Of a DNA stretch of 64,000 nt, positions 55,076 through 64,000 are shown piece after piece. Numbering within the stretch: position 1 is the first letter of the stretch; each line of letters begins with the position of its first letter. Both the position numbers and the translations under genes were made by a program. Location of the stretch: assembly GCA_963556695.1 (NCBI GenBank), contig CAUWAG010000020.1:1302001-1366000 (forward strand), given 5' to 3'. The notes beneath the pieces are model-generated. The model was not told where the DNA came from, did not search any database, and saw only the letters and a program-made list of their open reading frames with translations. The stretch comes from Anthostomella pinea. Taxonomy: Eukaryota > Ascomycota > Sordariomycetes > Xylariales > Xylariaceae.

Positions 55076-56051
55076 GCAGTGCGCGCGATGAACCTTGCTG
55101 CCGAGGAGATGGAGCCGGTCCCAGAGACCACAGATGGAGATGAGGTGGGATGGCCTCTTGAGACCCCTTGCGTCAACCAAGGGTCCGACGACGATGACGA
55201 CGATGCGATAGATTGGACTAACGAAAGCTCCACGGAGCTTTTTCACTAGACGAGGGCGACAGCGGAAGCGGCTGAGCTAGGCGAAGCCCTCTAGGGGAAG
55301 GGATTGCCGCGGTTCTGGAGGATAGTTATTGATGTGTCTTTGGTACACAAGCTGGTCTGTACTTTATTTGATTTCTGCTGCTAAGGTTAATAATGTACCG
55401 TATGTAATTTCTGTATTGTCAAACTTTGGAGCGCAGATTTCGGAAGCACGCCGAAATGAAACAGAACAGTGAGTGAGGCTGCGATGCATCCGGGGAAGCT
55501 TTAAATTTGTGCCCTTCGTGGAGCCGTTGAAAAGCCCTCGGCAACAGAGCAGTGCGCAATGAGATCACATTGTCGAGTTCTAAGCTTTTCCAATACGCGC
55601 CGGAAATTGTCGTCCCTGCATGCTCCTCCAACTGCCGTTCCGTCGAGACAATCATGCAAGGGCAAGTCGTGCATCCATTCCTCTGGAGCACTCCAGCCTA
55701 TCAGGTGTTGCAGGATTCCGTGCATCAATTTACCAATGATGCACGCGCCGCAGATCTCTCAACCACCAGCAACCAACAACCAACAAGCGTAGATAGTCGA
55801 ACGGCCTGGGATCATCGGGGAAGTGTGAGGGCTCTCTCCCTACTGTCGTCCTTGCCGGACATAAAAAGGGCAGACTACGCCATGTCCCTACTCGAGGTTC
55901 TCTCGTCAACAAGCAGTTCATCAACCAGTAATCGTTCGAAGTCGCTCATTCATACCCAACTACCATAAGGTATTCTTGACAGTCACTCTTTCGACCCATA
56001 CATCAAGATTCTCTCGAGACCGATCAGATTTTCATCAAGAAACCACCCAAA
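55076..56051. other. Intergenic region with promoter of a small secreted protein
   Basis: About 980 bp. Left part is the 5' side of the extended Clr5 frame. TATA-like box at 55861. No other gene supported. Confidence 0.5.
55861..55868 (+). promoter_or_regulatory. TATA-like element
   Basis: ATAAAAAG about 190 nt upstream of the start at 56052. Confidence 0.35.
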
Positions 56052-56405
56052 ATGCACCTCAGCAAGCCCACCTCCATCACGCTCCTCGGCGCACTGTTCT
56101 CCTTCACCTCGGCCGCAACCCAATCCCCGCCCCTTGACCGCCGCGCCGGCTGCGCCACCGTCAACTTCTACGGCGAGACCGGGGCCCTGGCCTACTACTT
56201 CGGTTGCTACAAGGTCGATGACATCTGGCGCTCAGGGGATGCGCCCGACCCCATATCCTCAATCGAAGTGGTTTCCGACGACGATGTCTACTGCTCGTTC
56301 AACGTCACAGGCGCCGACTACCCCGAGTACTGCTCTCGGAGCATCTATAACGCCACGGATATGCACCCGGCGGGTATTACTCACGCTGGGACGTGCAGAT
56401 ACTAA
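56052..56405 (+). CDS. Small secreted protein, 117 aa (effector-like)
   Basis: MHLSKPTSITLLGALFSFTS is a signal peptide (cleavage about 22), followed by a short propeptide ending in DRR, a possible Kex2 site before AGCATVNFYG. Mature protein about 87 aa with Cys in RAGCATV, YFGCYKV, VYCSFNV, EYCSRS and GTCRY, five in all. Two sequons (NVTG, NATD). No family is recognised. Small size, secretion, dibasic site and Cys content fit a candidate effector. Single exon. Confidence 0.72.
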   Translation: MHLSKPTSITLLGALFSFTSAATQSPPLDRRAGCATVNFYGETGALAYYFGCYKVDDIWRSGDAPDPISSIEVVSDDDVYCSFNVTGADYPEYCSRSIYNATDMHPAGITHAGTCRY

Positions 56406-57344
56406 GATACCTAGTTGCTGATATATGGGGTGGGTACTTGGGGGCTTGGGTGTTGAACTTGTGGAGGGTGTGGTGTTCGGTGATTTACCGACGGGTGGTT
56501 GGCTTGTTGGAACAATACGCCGGGCTAGTCATACCTTCCTGGTTGACCACTTCTTAGTGAGCTGGGTTGAGATTGGCAGGGAGAGCAATATAGGGGATGG
56601 GTTCATGGCTTGTGTCTTCGAGATGATGTTATTGATCCCGAACTTCGCTTCTTAATCCCGTGGCGGATGTCATATGCTCCTTGTCCTTGATGATTCATAT
56701 CGGTAGCCGATGCTAGTCTAGTCGAGGTCGACTTCTTTCTGTCAGTGTTTCCATGACCTGGCCGGCGATGTAAGTTGTGTATGACCCGCACCCCCCCATG
56801 CAGTCGGCCTCCGACCGTTCAGACGACGAGATGAACATTGCGGCCCACGTCAATGGCTGCAAGTTATATATGAGAGACCTAGTCTGTGTATATGTAATGA
56901 ATATATGCTTACCATGCCGTACTTATGCTGCGAAGTCTCATCAAACCATAAGCCGGCATGGATACTCAAACCACCATTCGGAGGACGATTGGCTCAACTC
57001 TCGGCTTCACTTCATGTGGGAAAATTAGCCCAAAACAACGCCAAGAAGTGGTTATCAGCTTTTGACAATACGGTAACATTGATTCCGGCCTTGTTGGATG
57101 TAACCGGTACTCCAACTTGCAACCCCCAACAACCCCTGAATGGCCGGTTCGCTGCGGCCGCCATCGGTGCAAAACAGATGGCGGTTTTGCGACGTGTTCT
57201 GCCGGTTCTGAATATTGAAATGAGGTTTGATCTTATACATCTCTGCTCTCTCGAGACTACACTTCTTTCGCTGCCGATCCAAACGCATTCAAAATGCTCT
57301 TTACGACCGGTCTCTCCAAGTGAACTTGTTACCTTCCCACAGAA
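56406..57344. other. Intergenic region, no gene seen
   Basis: About 940 bp; overlapping frames on both strands at 56905-57540 have no recognisable features. A CCCACAG acceptor-like site precedes the next start. Confidence 0.45.
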
Positions 57345-58102
57345 ATGGGCCGCCGGGCATACTCTAAAACCGGGACTCAAGTCAGGGTCGGATCCGGCTT
57401 GGAAGTTGCGTACGATAAAACGCTTCCTGAGGCGATACCTGCCAGCACCGAAAACGGCGAGGGGATGAAGACCATGATCCTGGTGCAACGGAGAAAGGCC
57501 ATGATCCGTACATCGGAAGGCGGAAGATTCACTGGAAGTCAAGCTACGGCGGCATGCCCATACGGTGGGTCATCGTTGGCCCCATCCTCTTCATCCTAGG
57601 TGCAGCAGTGGGTGTGGCTGTCGCATCCATCTTGGTTAGTCGAAGAACTGCGCAGGCGATCGGTCCGACGCTGGATGTATCATCGAGCGTTTGGACGCTG
57701 GGCACGTCGTCGACCAGGACGACAGCCGATACATCGTCTATGAGGACGACAGACGATACCATAACTTCTACCCTCATATCCGGGCTCGATACAAGCAGTC
57801 AGCTGGGTATTGTGACCAGCCTGCAGTCATCCACGACGCTGGTCGCTGCAACCACTGCTGTTGAAGAACCAGAATCTACATTACTATATTCCACTGTTCA
57901 AACGGCACCAACAACGACGGTTCCAAACTTACAGGTATTCCTTCCCAACCTCACGCTCTTCCCCAGCCGTCCCAAGGGCCACCGCACTTTCCCTCACGGT
58001 GTTAGACCTGACTCGGCGCCGAGTCTCAAATGGATCTGCGCTCACAAACTGTTTGCAAGATCTTTACTGAAGCTTTGGGAGGCATACCTGCAGCGTCTGT
58101 AA
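57345..58102 (+). pseudogene. Single-pass membrane protein (Ser/Thr-rich ectodomain), frameshifted near a GGGG run
   Basis: Frame 1 starts MGRRAYSKTGTQVRVGSG and LEVAYDKTLPEAIP, the conserved start of fungal TM proteins that carry C-terminal lectin-like domains. After TENGEG at about 57464 the frame must move: the next frame reads DEDHDPGATEKGHDPYIGRRK, then the TM helix WVIVGPILFILGAAVGVAV. A Ser/Thr-rich stalk follows (DTSSMRTTDDT-type repeats) and the frame ends at 58102, far short of a full lectin domain. The shift is at a GGGG run (57461-57464), so one base too few or two too many. Truncated, frameshifted relic; alternatively an assembly error plus a short protein. Confidence 0.5.
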
Positions 58103-58488
58103 ATAATTCTTTCCAAATTCCCACGTACACGCGAACTCACTCGCACATGTTGAGTAGCTTGACTTAAACTGACCCTAACCTCCGAACACAGATAACACCT
58201 AGTGGCGACGAGGATCAACCTTTTCAGGTCGGCGGTCAGAAAGTCGTAGGTGGTCTGCAACAAATCAGCAGCTAATGACCAGAGGCTAATAACGATACCT
58301 ACCAGAGCTCCTATTTCGATGCTGTCAATAAAAGCTGTGATCAACAGGAGAACGATTGTGCAGACAAGGCAAGCAGTGACCGTAGTCTCGGCATTCAGGT
58401 GGATAACTGTGATAACCAGAAAGGTAAGAAATACCCATGTCTTCCCATTTTGGCATGTCCCTTTTGGTGCTTTATCAATGACGTTCAC
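58042..58488 (-). CDS. Hydrophobic open frame, possible multi-pass protein with small introns
   Basis: About 148 codons with three hydrophobic stretches (WVFLTFLVITVIHL, CLVCTIVLLLITAFI, ALVGIVISLWSLAADLL). No in-frame ATG starts it; the first codon listed is GTG, so a true start would lie in an upstream exon. Parts of the frame look like in-frame introns, for example 48 nt from GTAGGT to TTGCAG with a GCTGAT branch point, which could remove VGIVISLWSLAADLLQ. No family is recognised. Low confidence. Confidence 0.25.
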   Translation of the reverse strand: MNVIDKAPKGTCQNGKTWVFLTFLVITVIHLNAETTVTACLVCTIVLLLITAFIDSIEIGALVGIVISLWSLAADLLQTTYDFLTADLKRLILVATRCYLCSEVRVSLSQATQHVRVSSRVRGNLERIIYRRCRYASQSFSKDLANSL

Positions 58489-59415
58489 ACATGACAGGTC
58501 TATGCCATGCTCTCCTAAGCTCTGCGACAGTCACGACTTTCGGGCCTCTGAGTACATAGTTCGGAGCCACATTAGCACAGCCACGGATGAGGACGGGGAA
58601 AGGGGTTTCGAATTTAACAAGTTCCGCATTTCACGCAAGGACTATTTCCGCCAGAATCAAGAACCTTGAGTTGATATGTGTAATTGCAGCCTAGAGATGC
58701 TCCTGCCCTGGAAGGACAAAATCATCGTACGTCTTGCACAGACGGGGAGTCGTACATACACACGCAACTACAAGCAACGTAAATCAGCTAGCTCTTACCT
58801 TGACCGTCATATTGTTATATAACAGACGTGCAGCCTCCTCAGTAGATGGCTATTGAGTACTTAGTCATCAAATTGACCGCCATAGATGTGGCTGTTACGG
58901 TATTACATAATACCTCCACATATTTATGTACATATATACCCCTAGCTTCCCCGTTCTCTTCCGACCTTGCCTCTTCTTCCTTAGATATTGTTGAATCTAG
59001 ATATTTCATCCCATCAGCCCTGACCAGCGCAGCTGCAGGCCTGATTGTCACAGTGGCAGATGCACCGAATTCCCAAGCCCTTGAGGGAAGAGCCCGTCTT
59101 AAAGGCTGTTTCTGCAGCCATGTCCGCTTTTTAAAATGCGGAAGCCTAAAACAAGGATTGGGAGAATCTCAAGAGTTCTGATTGTTGCTTATCTATGCCA
59201 CTCTACTCTGATCACCTGCGGATCGGAAAACCAGGTCAGAGGGAGGTGTGACTTCCTCGTTGCAATAGATCCTAATTGCCCGAAGTATCACCCACCCACA
59301 GCCTACTGACTAGTCATCTTGGGCGTCCGGGTGCCATGAATGGGATTTCACCTGATCACCCTGCTTGGCCCCTTCAGGGTATCTCACTCGTCCGTCCGTC
59401 ATCACATTGATACGC
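58103..59415. other. Intergenic region, weak coding evidence only
   Basis: Contains the doubtful minus-strand hydrophobic frame and the shifted tail of the F-box gene (59310-59415). Nothing else recognised. Confidence 0.4.
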
Positions 59416-60715
59416 TCAAAATCCCAGAAAAACTCTAGGCCCAAATCCCAGAACTCCCCTCTCTTTATCACCGTACAGATCCTCCATATTCGACGAGATA
59501 CTATAGGTAAAGACAAGCTCCATACCTATGTTGGACCTCTTGGACGAGAAGCTCTCGATTTGCCACGACCGCACATGTTGTTCGCGATGTCTCACATCAA
59601 CTGGCTTTTCACCTGATAGGCGGTATTCTTTGATGGTTTCAAGATCCCATAGGAGAAATGTTGGGTCAATTGATCTGTCGAGGACTCGAAGAAGCTTGGG
59701 CAACCCAACTGTTGAGATGAAGTCGTCGAGGATTGTGACCGTGCAGCGTTGGGCATAGGGACATTCGTGAAACGTTGGAGGAGCGTAGATTGACGGAAGT
59801 CCTAGAGTTTGGTATGCTAGAAATGTCAGCAGTGCATCAATTCTAGAATAATATAGGCCGGATCTTACCAGTCTGGCACAGAATACTAAGAGTATCGTAC
59901 ACAGCCTCTAGCTGGAACAGCTCCAGTAAACTGAAATAAGACAGAAACTCTCCTCGCCAAGCTGTGTTGTCCCATTCGCAATGGATCGCAGGGAAAAGAA
60001 CAGATTGGATGTGATAGAGATACAATGCTCGGTTGAATCTGCCTTTCTCCTCGCGGGATAGGGGCCCAGTGAATGGTGAAGGGTATCCCGGTGCCTGTGT
60101 CAAAGCGAATGCTTGAATCCGTAGACTGATTCTCTCGACAACGTGATGCATTTCGGAGAGGCGTAGAATATAGCTGTTGGAAAATGCCCAAGGGAGTGGT
60201 TTGTGTTTGGGTTTGCCTAAGGAGCTTTGTGCATTGACAAAGATGCTCACACTTCTTGGGCATTGGACTGGAACAGATTCGCATTCGATAGCCATGGTAG
60301 CGAAACGAAGGGCTGCAGAAACTTAAGTCAGTGATTTCCATTGGAATAAAGGCAGGAAAATGCTCTGAGTGGTGATCAAAATAGGTGGACAGGGTATGGT
60401 AAAACAGAAATGGCCCAATCACGGCAACATACTAGGAGATCATGGCAACATACTAGCAGAGTCCATCTGGTTGAGCCGCACACGCGCCAGAATGAGAGCT
60501 GACGACTCAGTGAAAGCATTCTTCATTGCTTGACAGGAAAGCACAGCGGCCGCAAGCGACTCTGTATCGGGAAGGAATGCGAGGATCATCTTGCGCAGCT
60601 CAATAGGCTGATTCTCGAGCATGGTTGGAATCCTGGCATCGACTTGAGTAGGCGATTGCATCTGCGACCGGGACTCCAAGGGCTCTCCGACGTCGGAGGA
60701 GGGTGACGAAGGCAT
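59416..60715 (-). CDS. F-box-type protein, 368 aa, C-terminal frame shifted
   Basis: Exons 60715-60454, 60312-59869, 59816-59416 with GTATGT..TGCAG and GTAAGA..CTAG introns (branch GCTGAC); phases agree. Exon 1 carries MLENQPIELRKMILAFLPD and then LAAAVLSCQAMKNAF, an F-box-like helix pair with the LP motif. The rest is the helical scaffold of fungal F-box-like proteins, e.g. ALYLYHIQSVLFPAI and FLSYFSLLELFQLEAVYD. The modelled C-terminus (GVLGFGPRVFLGF) is unconvincing. The next frame gives EFWDLGLEFFWDFERINVM and PDAQDD to 59310, a better ending. Switching frames requires removing one G in the 59456-59459 run. F-box proteins recruit substrates to SCF ubiquitin ligases. Confidence 0.65.
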
Positions 60716-63159
60716 GCTGTTGGTGAATTGTCGTACAGTGGAAGTCGAGAAGGATGAGTGGTGTCCGTGGAGAGGTGGTATAGGATGTTCTTCGTTGCGA
60801 GATTAACTCTGTTGCAGACTGTTCTCGACCATGAAGACCTGCTCTGCTGGGAGTGCTCAAAAGCCAAAAGGGATGTGCAGAAAGGTGACCAAATGCACAC
60901 CATCTGCATGTGTGTTTTGGTTGTGAGAGGACGAGGGAGTGACGGCGTGCATGGGGCATTAAATATTTGAAAGCCCTCTCGGACCTCACAGTGTATGGCC
61001 CGAGTAATTACATCCCTGACCTCGCTTCGGTACTTGCGATTGCTAGGCGCTGTGCGCAGTGGAGGAGTCACTGGGGGAGTGGTCCAAGCGCTCGCACCGT
61101 GCGTCTCAAAACATCCGACTGTGGCGCTCCCCTGGAAACCTGAGGGACAGCCCACACGGATGTGGCTTTCCTGCTGAGCAACAGCTGGCAATGCTGGCCA
61201 TTGGCAGGGCATATCTATAGTTTCAGGGGAATGACGTTGAATAGGTACAGTTTTCCGATATATATCAATGGGCCCTGGAGTTAAGGTTACTTCTCAATCA
61301 CCGAGCAAGTTCAGGCTTCCAGTCATGGCAGTGGGAACTGGCGGAGCAGAAGATTATCTATTTGAGTAAGTCTGCCCATCAGAGCAGTGTGGGTTTTGTC
61401 AAACTAGGCCAATTGGCAGAAAGGAGATAAACTGAGAAGTTCATGGGTCAAACTTCTTACAACAGCAGGTTTTTCTGATTGCATTCCCTGACAGGTTTAC
61501 ACGAAGAGATACCACCGAATGAGAGGAGCGGACCTGAGAATAGTAGCTCTTCTCGGTTTCGATGGCACCACCGGGAGATTTCAGCCTCGGTACACCTTCC
61601 ATCGCTGGTAGCCTCTCGCCATAAGCGGACTGGACGAAACAGTGCTGCATCAGCGTTCGAGGATCTGAGTATGGCGATACACCCAGACAGCGCCGTCTCT
61701 GTTCCGGGAGCGTGTTGCATGGCGGCGGAGACTCGTCATTTGATCTAACTGACTGAAAGCGAAAATTGATGTCAGGCAGTAGGATTCCATGACTTCCAGG
61801 CTGGACGATGACGGTTGATCTTTATACTGCGAGTCAACGCCGTCTCCTCCACTGTATCGAGGCTTGACAGGCCGCCTCTGTTGCGAGTTGAGGGAGGAGA
61901 TTTCCATGTGCTAACTTCACGTCTGCCCTGTAGGATTTGTCCCTGTTCAACGGACGACATGTCTCAAGCAAGGACGATGAACCAAAGCCAACGGACAGTC
62001 GAAAAGCCTCTAGGACGAACTCACTCGGAATGCAATGCGGAGGCCGTTCAACTCAGCGATATGGGCAACCTATGTTTAGCCCAGACTCATGGGTACTGCT
62101 CTAGGTACAGTTGCAAGTAGTCAGCACGGACGATTGTCCACACACATGACCGGCGTCCGGGACAGGCTGCCCCCAGGGACATGTAGAACAAGATGGTAGA
62201 ATCAGTGGATACTGCTGCAAAACCCCCTTCCATTTTCCTGAGAAGGCTTGAACTTGGCTGACAGTTGTGCTGTTCCTGCAGATACGTTTTGCTTCTGATT
62301 GTCAAGATGCGCCACCTAAGACCTTTTACACCCCTACAGCAGCGGCATCACCACGACCGTCATCGAGCCCATGATCGAGCGAGCACCACCCCCGCGGCAA
62401 AGCGACCCTACAGATCTACCTTCGCAGACCGAAACTCCTTTTGGCTAGCAAGGCAAGTACGAATGACAGAGGCGGTCTGATCTTTCCCGCGTCGCTACCC
62501 AAACTTTCGCAGAAAGGGGCTCGGGGGCTGGATGTCTGGTCCGCATCAGCGTCCCCAGAGCAGATTTATCAGGTTGACGAATCACGATCACGACGCCGCC
62601 ACCATTTTGCTGAGTAAGGAGGCCTCAGAAGATACAATTGGATTGAATTGTTTGAGTCGTGCCGTGGTGCAACGAACCCAGACTTGGATAGGGATGACCT
62701 CATTTCGCCTCCCCCCCCTCCTCCTCACCACTCGATACTACCCTCTATATAGATCGGTAGCCCTACCGTCAAGTGGACAATACATGTGCGTTGCCTTTTC
62801 CGTTCGATTCGGTTTGGGACTCGCCGCCATCATAGCACCCAAGACATGATCTACCGCAGCTCGAGATGTATCGCGGCTAACGTGCTGCGCGGTGAATTTG
62901 CCCGAGTACCTGCCTTGCATCACCGAAGCTGATACAATTTTGATTATATTCCGCGGTGAGTATCTATTTGGATGCCAGACGCACCGAATCATCGGCTCAA
63001 GCTGCTGGTAGATTGCTGACAACCAACAGGATGAAGGCTATCACATTCGTTGCGCTGGGCCCCCAGGCCTCATAACCTACCAGAAGGCGTCTCCTACGCC
63101 GACGGTAGGAGACACCGACGGGTTGCACCATCCAGACCAGCGCATTTTACCAGACATCG
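60716..63159. other. Gene-poor region, no gene supported
   Basis: About 2.4 kb. The left end is the F-box promoter. Short frames near 61457-62120 and 62265-62850 look random or decayed. A 9-bp-stem hairpin is noted at 63089-63113. Confidence 0.4.
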
Positions 63160-64000
63160 ATGAAACTACCAGATCCGTCCTTGCTCGCCAACGTGAAAAC
63201 GTGAAACGTCTGACGGTCTAACTAGGTACCAAGAACGAATGGGCCTGCCAGAGGGGCACCAAGCCAGCTACGCCAACAAACGGTCTCTACCACCGCCTCG
63301 GGACCATGATCACCATCAAGTCTACCGATGGAGGCAAGCCCGCGTCCTCCCGCCGTCACACTCGAGCTCCCAAGCGGCAACGGCCCGTTCCCAGCATTCA
63401 TCGCCTACGAGGAGACCTCCATTCCCATCAAAGCCGGGATCGCCATCATAACCTTCCCGAACCACGATGCCGCTGCTAACGAGCCCCGCGGCAAGGGCAA
63501 CTTATACGACACGGACGGGAATTCAAAACCAGCGGGTGGCCTCATGACCTGGCGTGTGTCGCGTGATCAACGCCCTCGAACAGCTCGGCCCGCCACGACC
63601 AAGATCGACACCAAGCGCTTCGGCGTGACGAGCTGCTCGCGCAATGGCAAGGGCGCGCTCATCGCCGGCGCCTTTGACGACCGCATCGCCCTCGTACTGC
63701 CTCAGGAGGGCGGCTCAAGCGGGCTGGGCTGTTGGCGCGTCATGGCCGACTTCAAGAAGAGCGACACGTCTACCGAGGCGACGCAGATCATCACAGGCGA
63801 TTCGTGGTTCACGACCTCGTTCACTCCGTACGCGCGCGCCCAACAAGGCCGTGTTGCCCTACGACCACCACATGCTCATGGCGCTCGTCGCGCCGCACGC
63901 CCTGCTCGTCATCGAGACCTCGAGCATCGACTACCTGGGCCTGGGTGCCAACAACTCGTACGGCTGCTCCATCGTGGGGGGGGGCATGGTCTTCGAGTGG
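63160..64000 (+). pseudogene. CE15 glucuronoyl methylesterase-like gene, frameshifted, runs off the window
   Basis: Pieces in changing frames match the 4-O-methyl-glucuronoyl esterase family that cleaves lignin-glucuronoxylan esters. MKLPDPSLLAN and GTKNEWACQR (63230) are the N-terminus, then AVTLELPSGNGPFPAFIAY, GIAIITFPNHDAAANEPRG, VINALEQLG, RFGVTSCSRNGKGAL (63616-63660, catalytic Ser in GCSRNGKG-type elbow), VLPQEGGSSGLG and LPYDHHMLMALVAP (catalytic His region), YLGLGANNSYGC. At least three frame changes are needed (about 63545, 63590 and 63840), with no introns to explain them. The signal peptide and the start are not clear. A decayed plant-wall-degrading gene; the 3' end is beyond 64000. 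Confidence 0.7.

Noticed and set aside
1..64000. CRISPR arrays, prokaryotic operons or phage elements
   Set aside because: The whole window has fungal gene structure; no direct-repeat spacer arrays or prokaryotic features were seen.

Overview
The window is nuclear DNA of a filamentous ascomycete fungus, most likely a sordariomycete. Protein genes are split by short (45-100 nt) GT..AG introns with CTRAY branch points just before the acceptor. Two tRNA genes carry introns after position 37. Fungal families are present: a Clr5-domain protein, an F-box protein, an N-domain/ankyrin protein, CE15, CBM20, M43, a two-domain PhoD phosphatase and P5C dehydrogenase. Two AT-rich blocks resemble RIP-decayed DNA. 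I cannot name the species.

Layout. 0.15-5.4 kb: the 3' end of a starch-binding CBM20 enzyme, a secreted protein of unknown function, the U6 snRNP protein LSM8 and a nucleoside hydrolase. 7.4-14.8 kb: two conserved low-complexity proteins flanking a wrecked alpha/beta-hydrolase. 17-21.5 kb: a decayed N-domain/ankyrin gene, a short-chain dehydrogenase and a repetitive secreted protein. 22.8-26.2 kb: a small cysteine-rich secreted protein, a glycosylated secreted protein and a conserved coiled-coil protein. 26.8-38.4 kb: a well-preserved core with an M20 carboxypeptidase, a mitochondrial rhomboid protease, a PhoD-like phosphatase and PUT2/P5CDH. 39-48 kb: accessory DNA with tRNA-Glu, two AT-rich blocks, an acyltransferase-3 gene, a 67-residue three-exon gene, a tRNA-like relic, tRNA-Thr(CGT) and a carboxylesterase fragment. 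48.7-64 kb: an M43 metalloprotease, an MlrC homologue interrupted by one TGA, a Clr5 gene, a perfect 108-bp inverted repeat of a tRNA-like unit, a small secreted protein, a frameshifted membrane protein, an F-box gene with a shifted C-terminus and a broken CE15 esterase running off the end.

The genes do not form an obvious single pathway. The core block (proline catabolism, mitochondrial proteolysis, splicing, phosphatase) is housekeeping. The rest is a patchwork of secreted enzymes, candidate effectors and decaying accessory genes. The most unusual features are the tRNA-like inverted repeat at 54.8-55.1 kb, in-frame TGA codons where the flanking frame stays open in at least two loci (three with the hydrolase relic), a likely GC-AG intron in the nucleoside hydrolase, and several single-base frameshifts in or near short G runs. 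Family assignments are from recognition of motifs and remembered family patterns; no database search was run.
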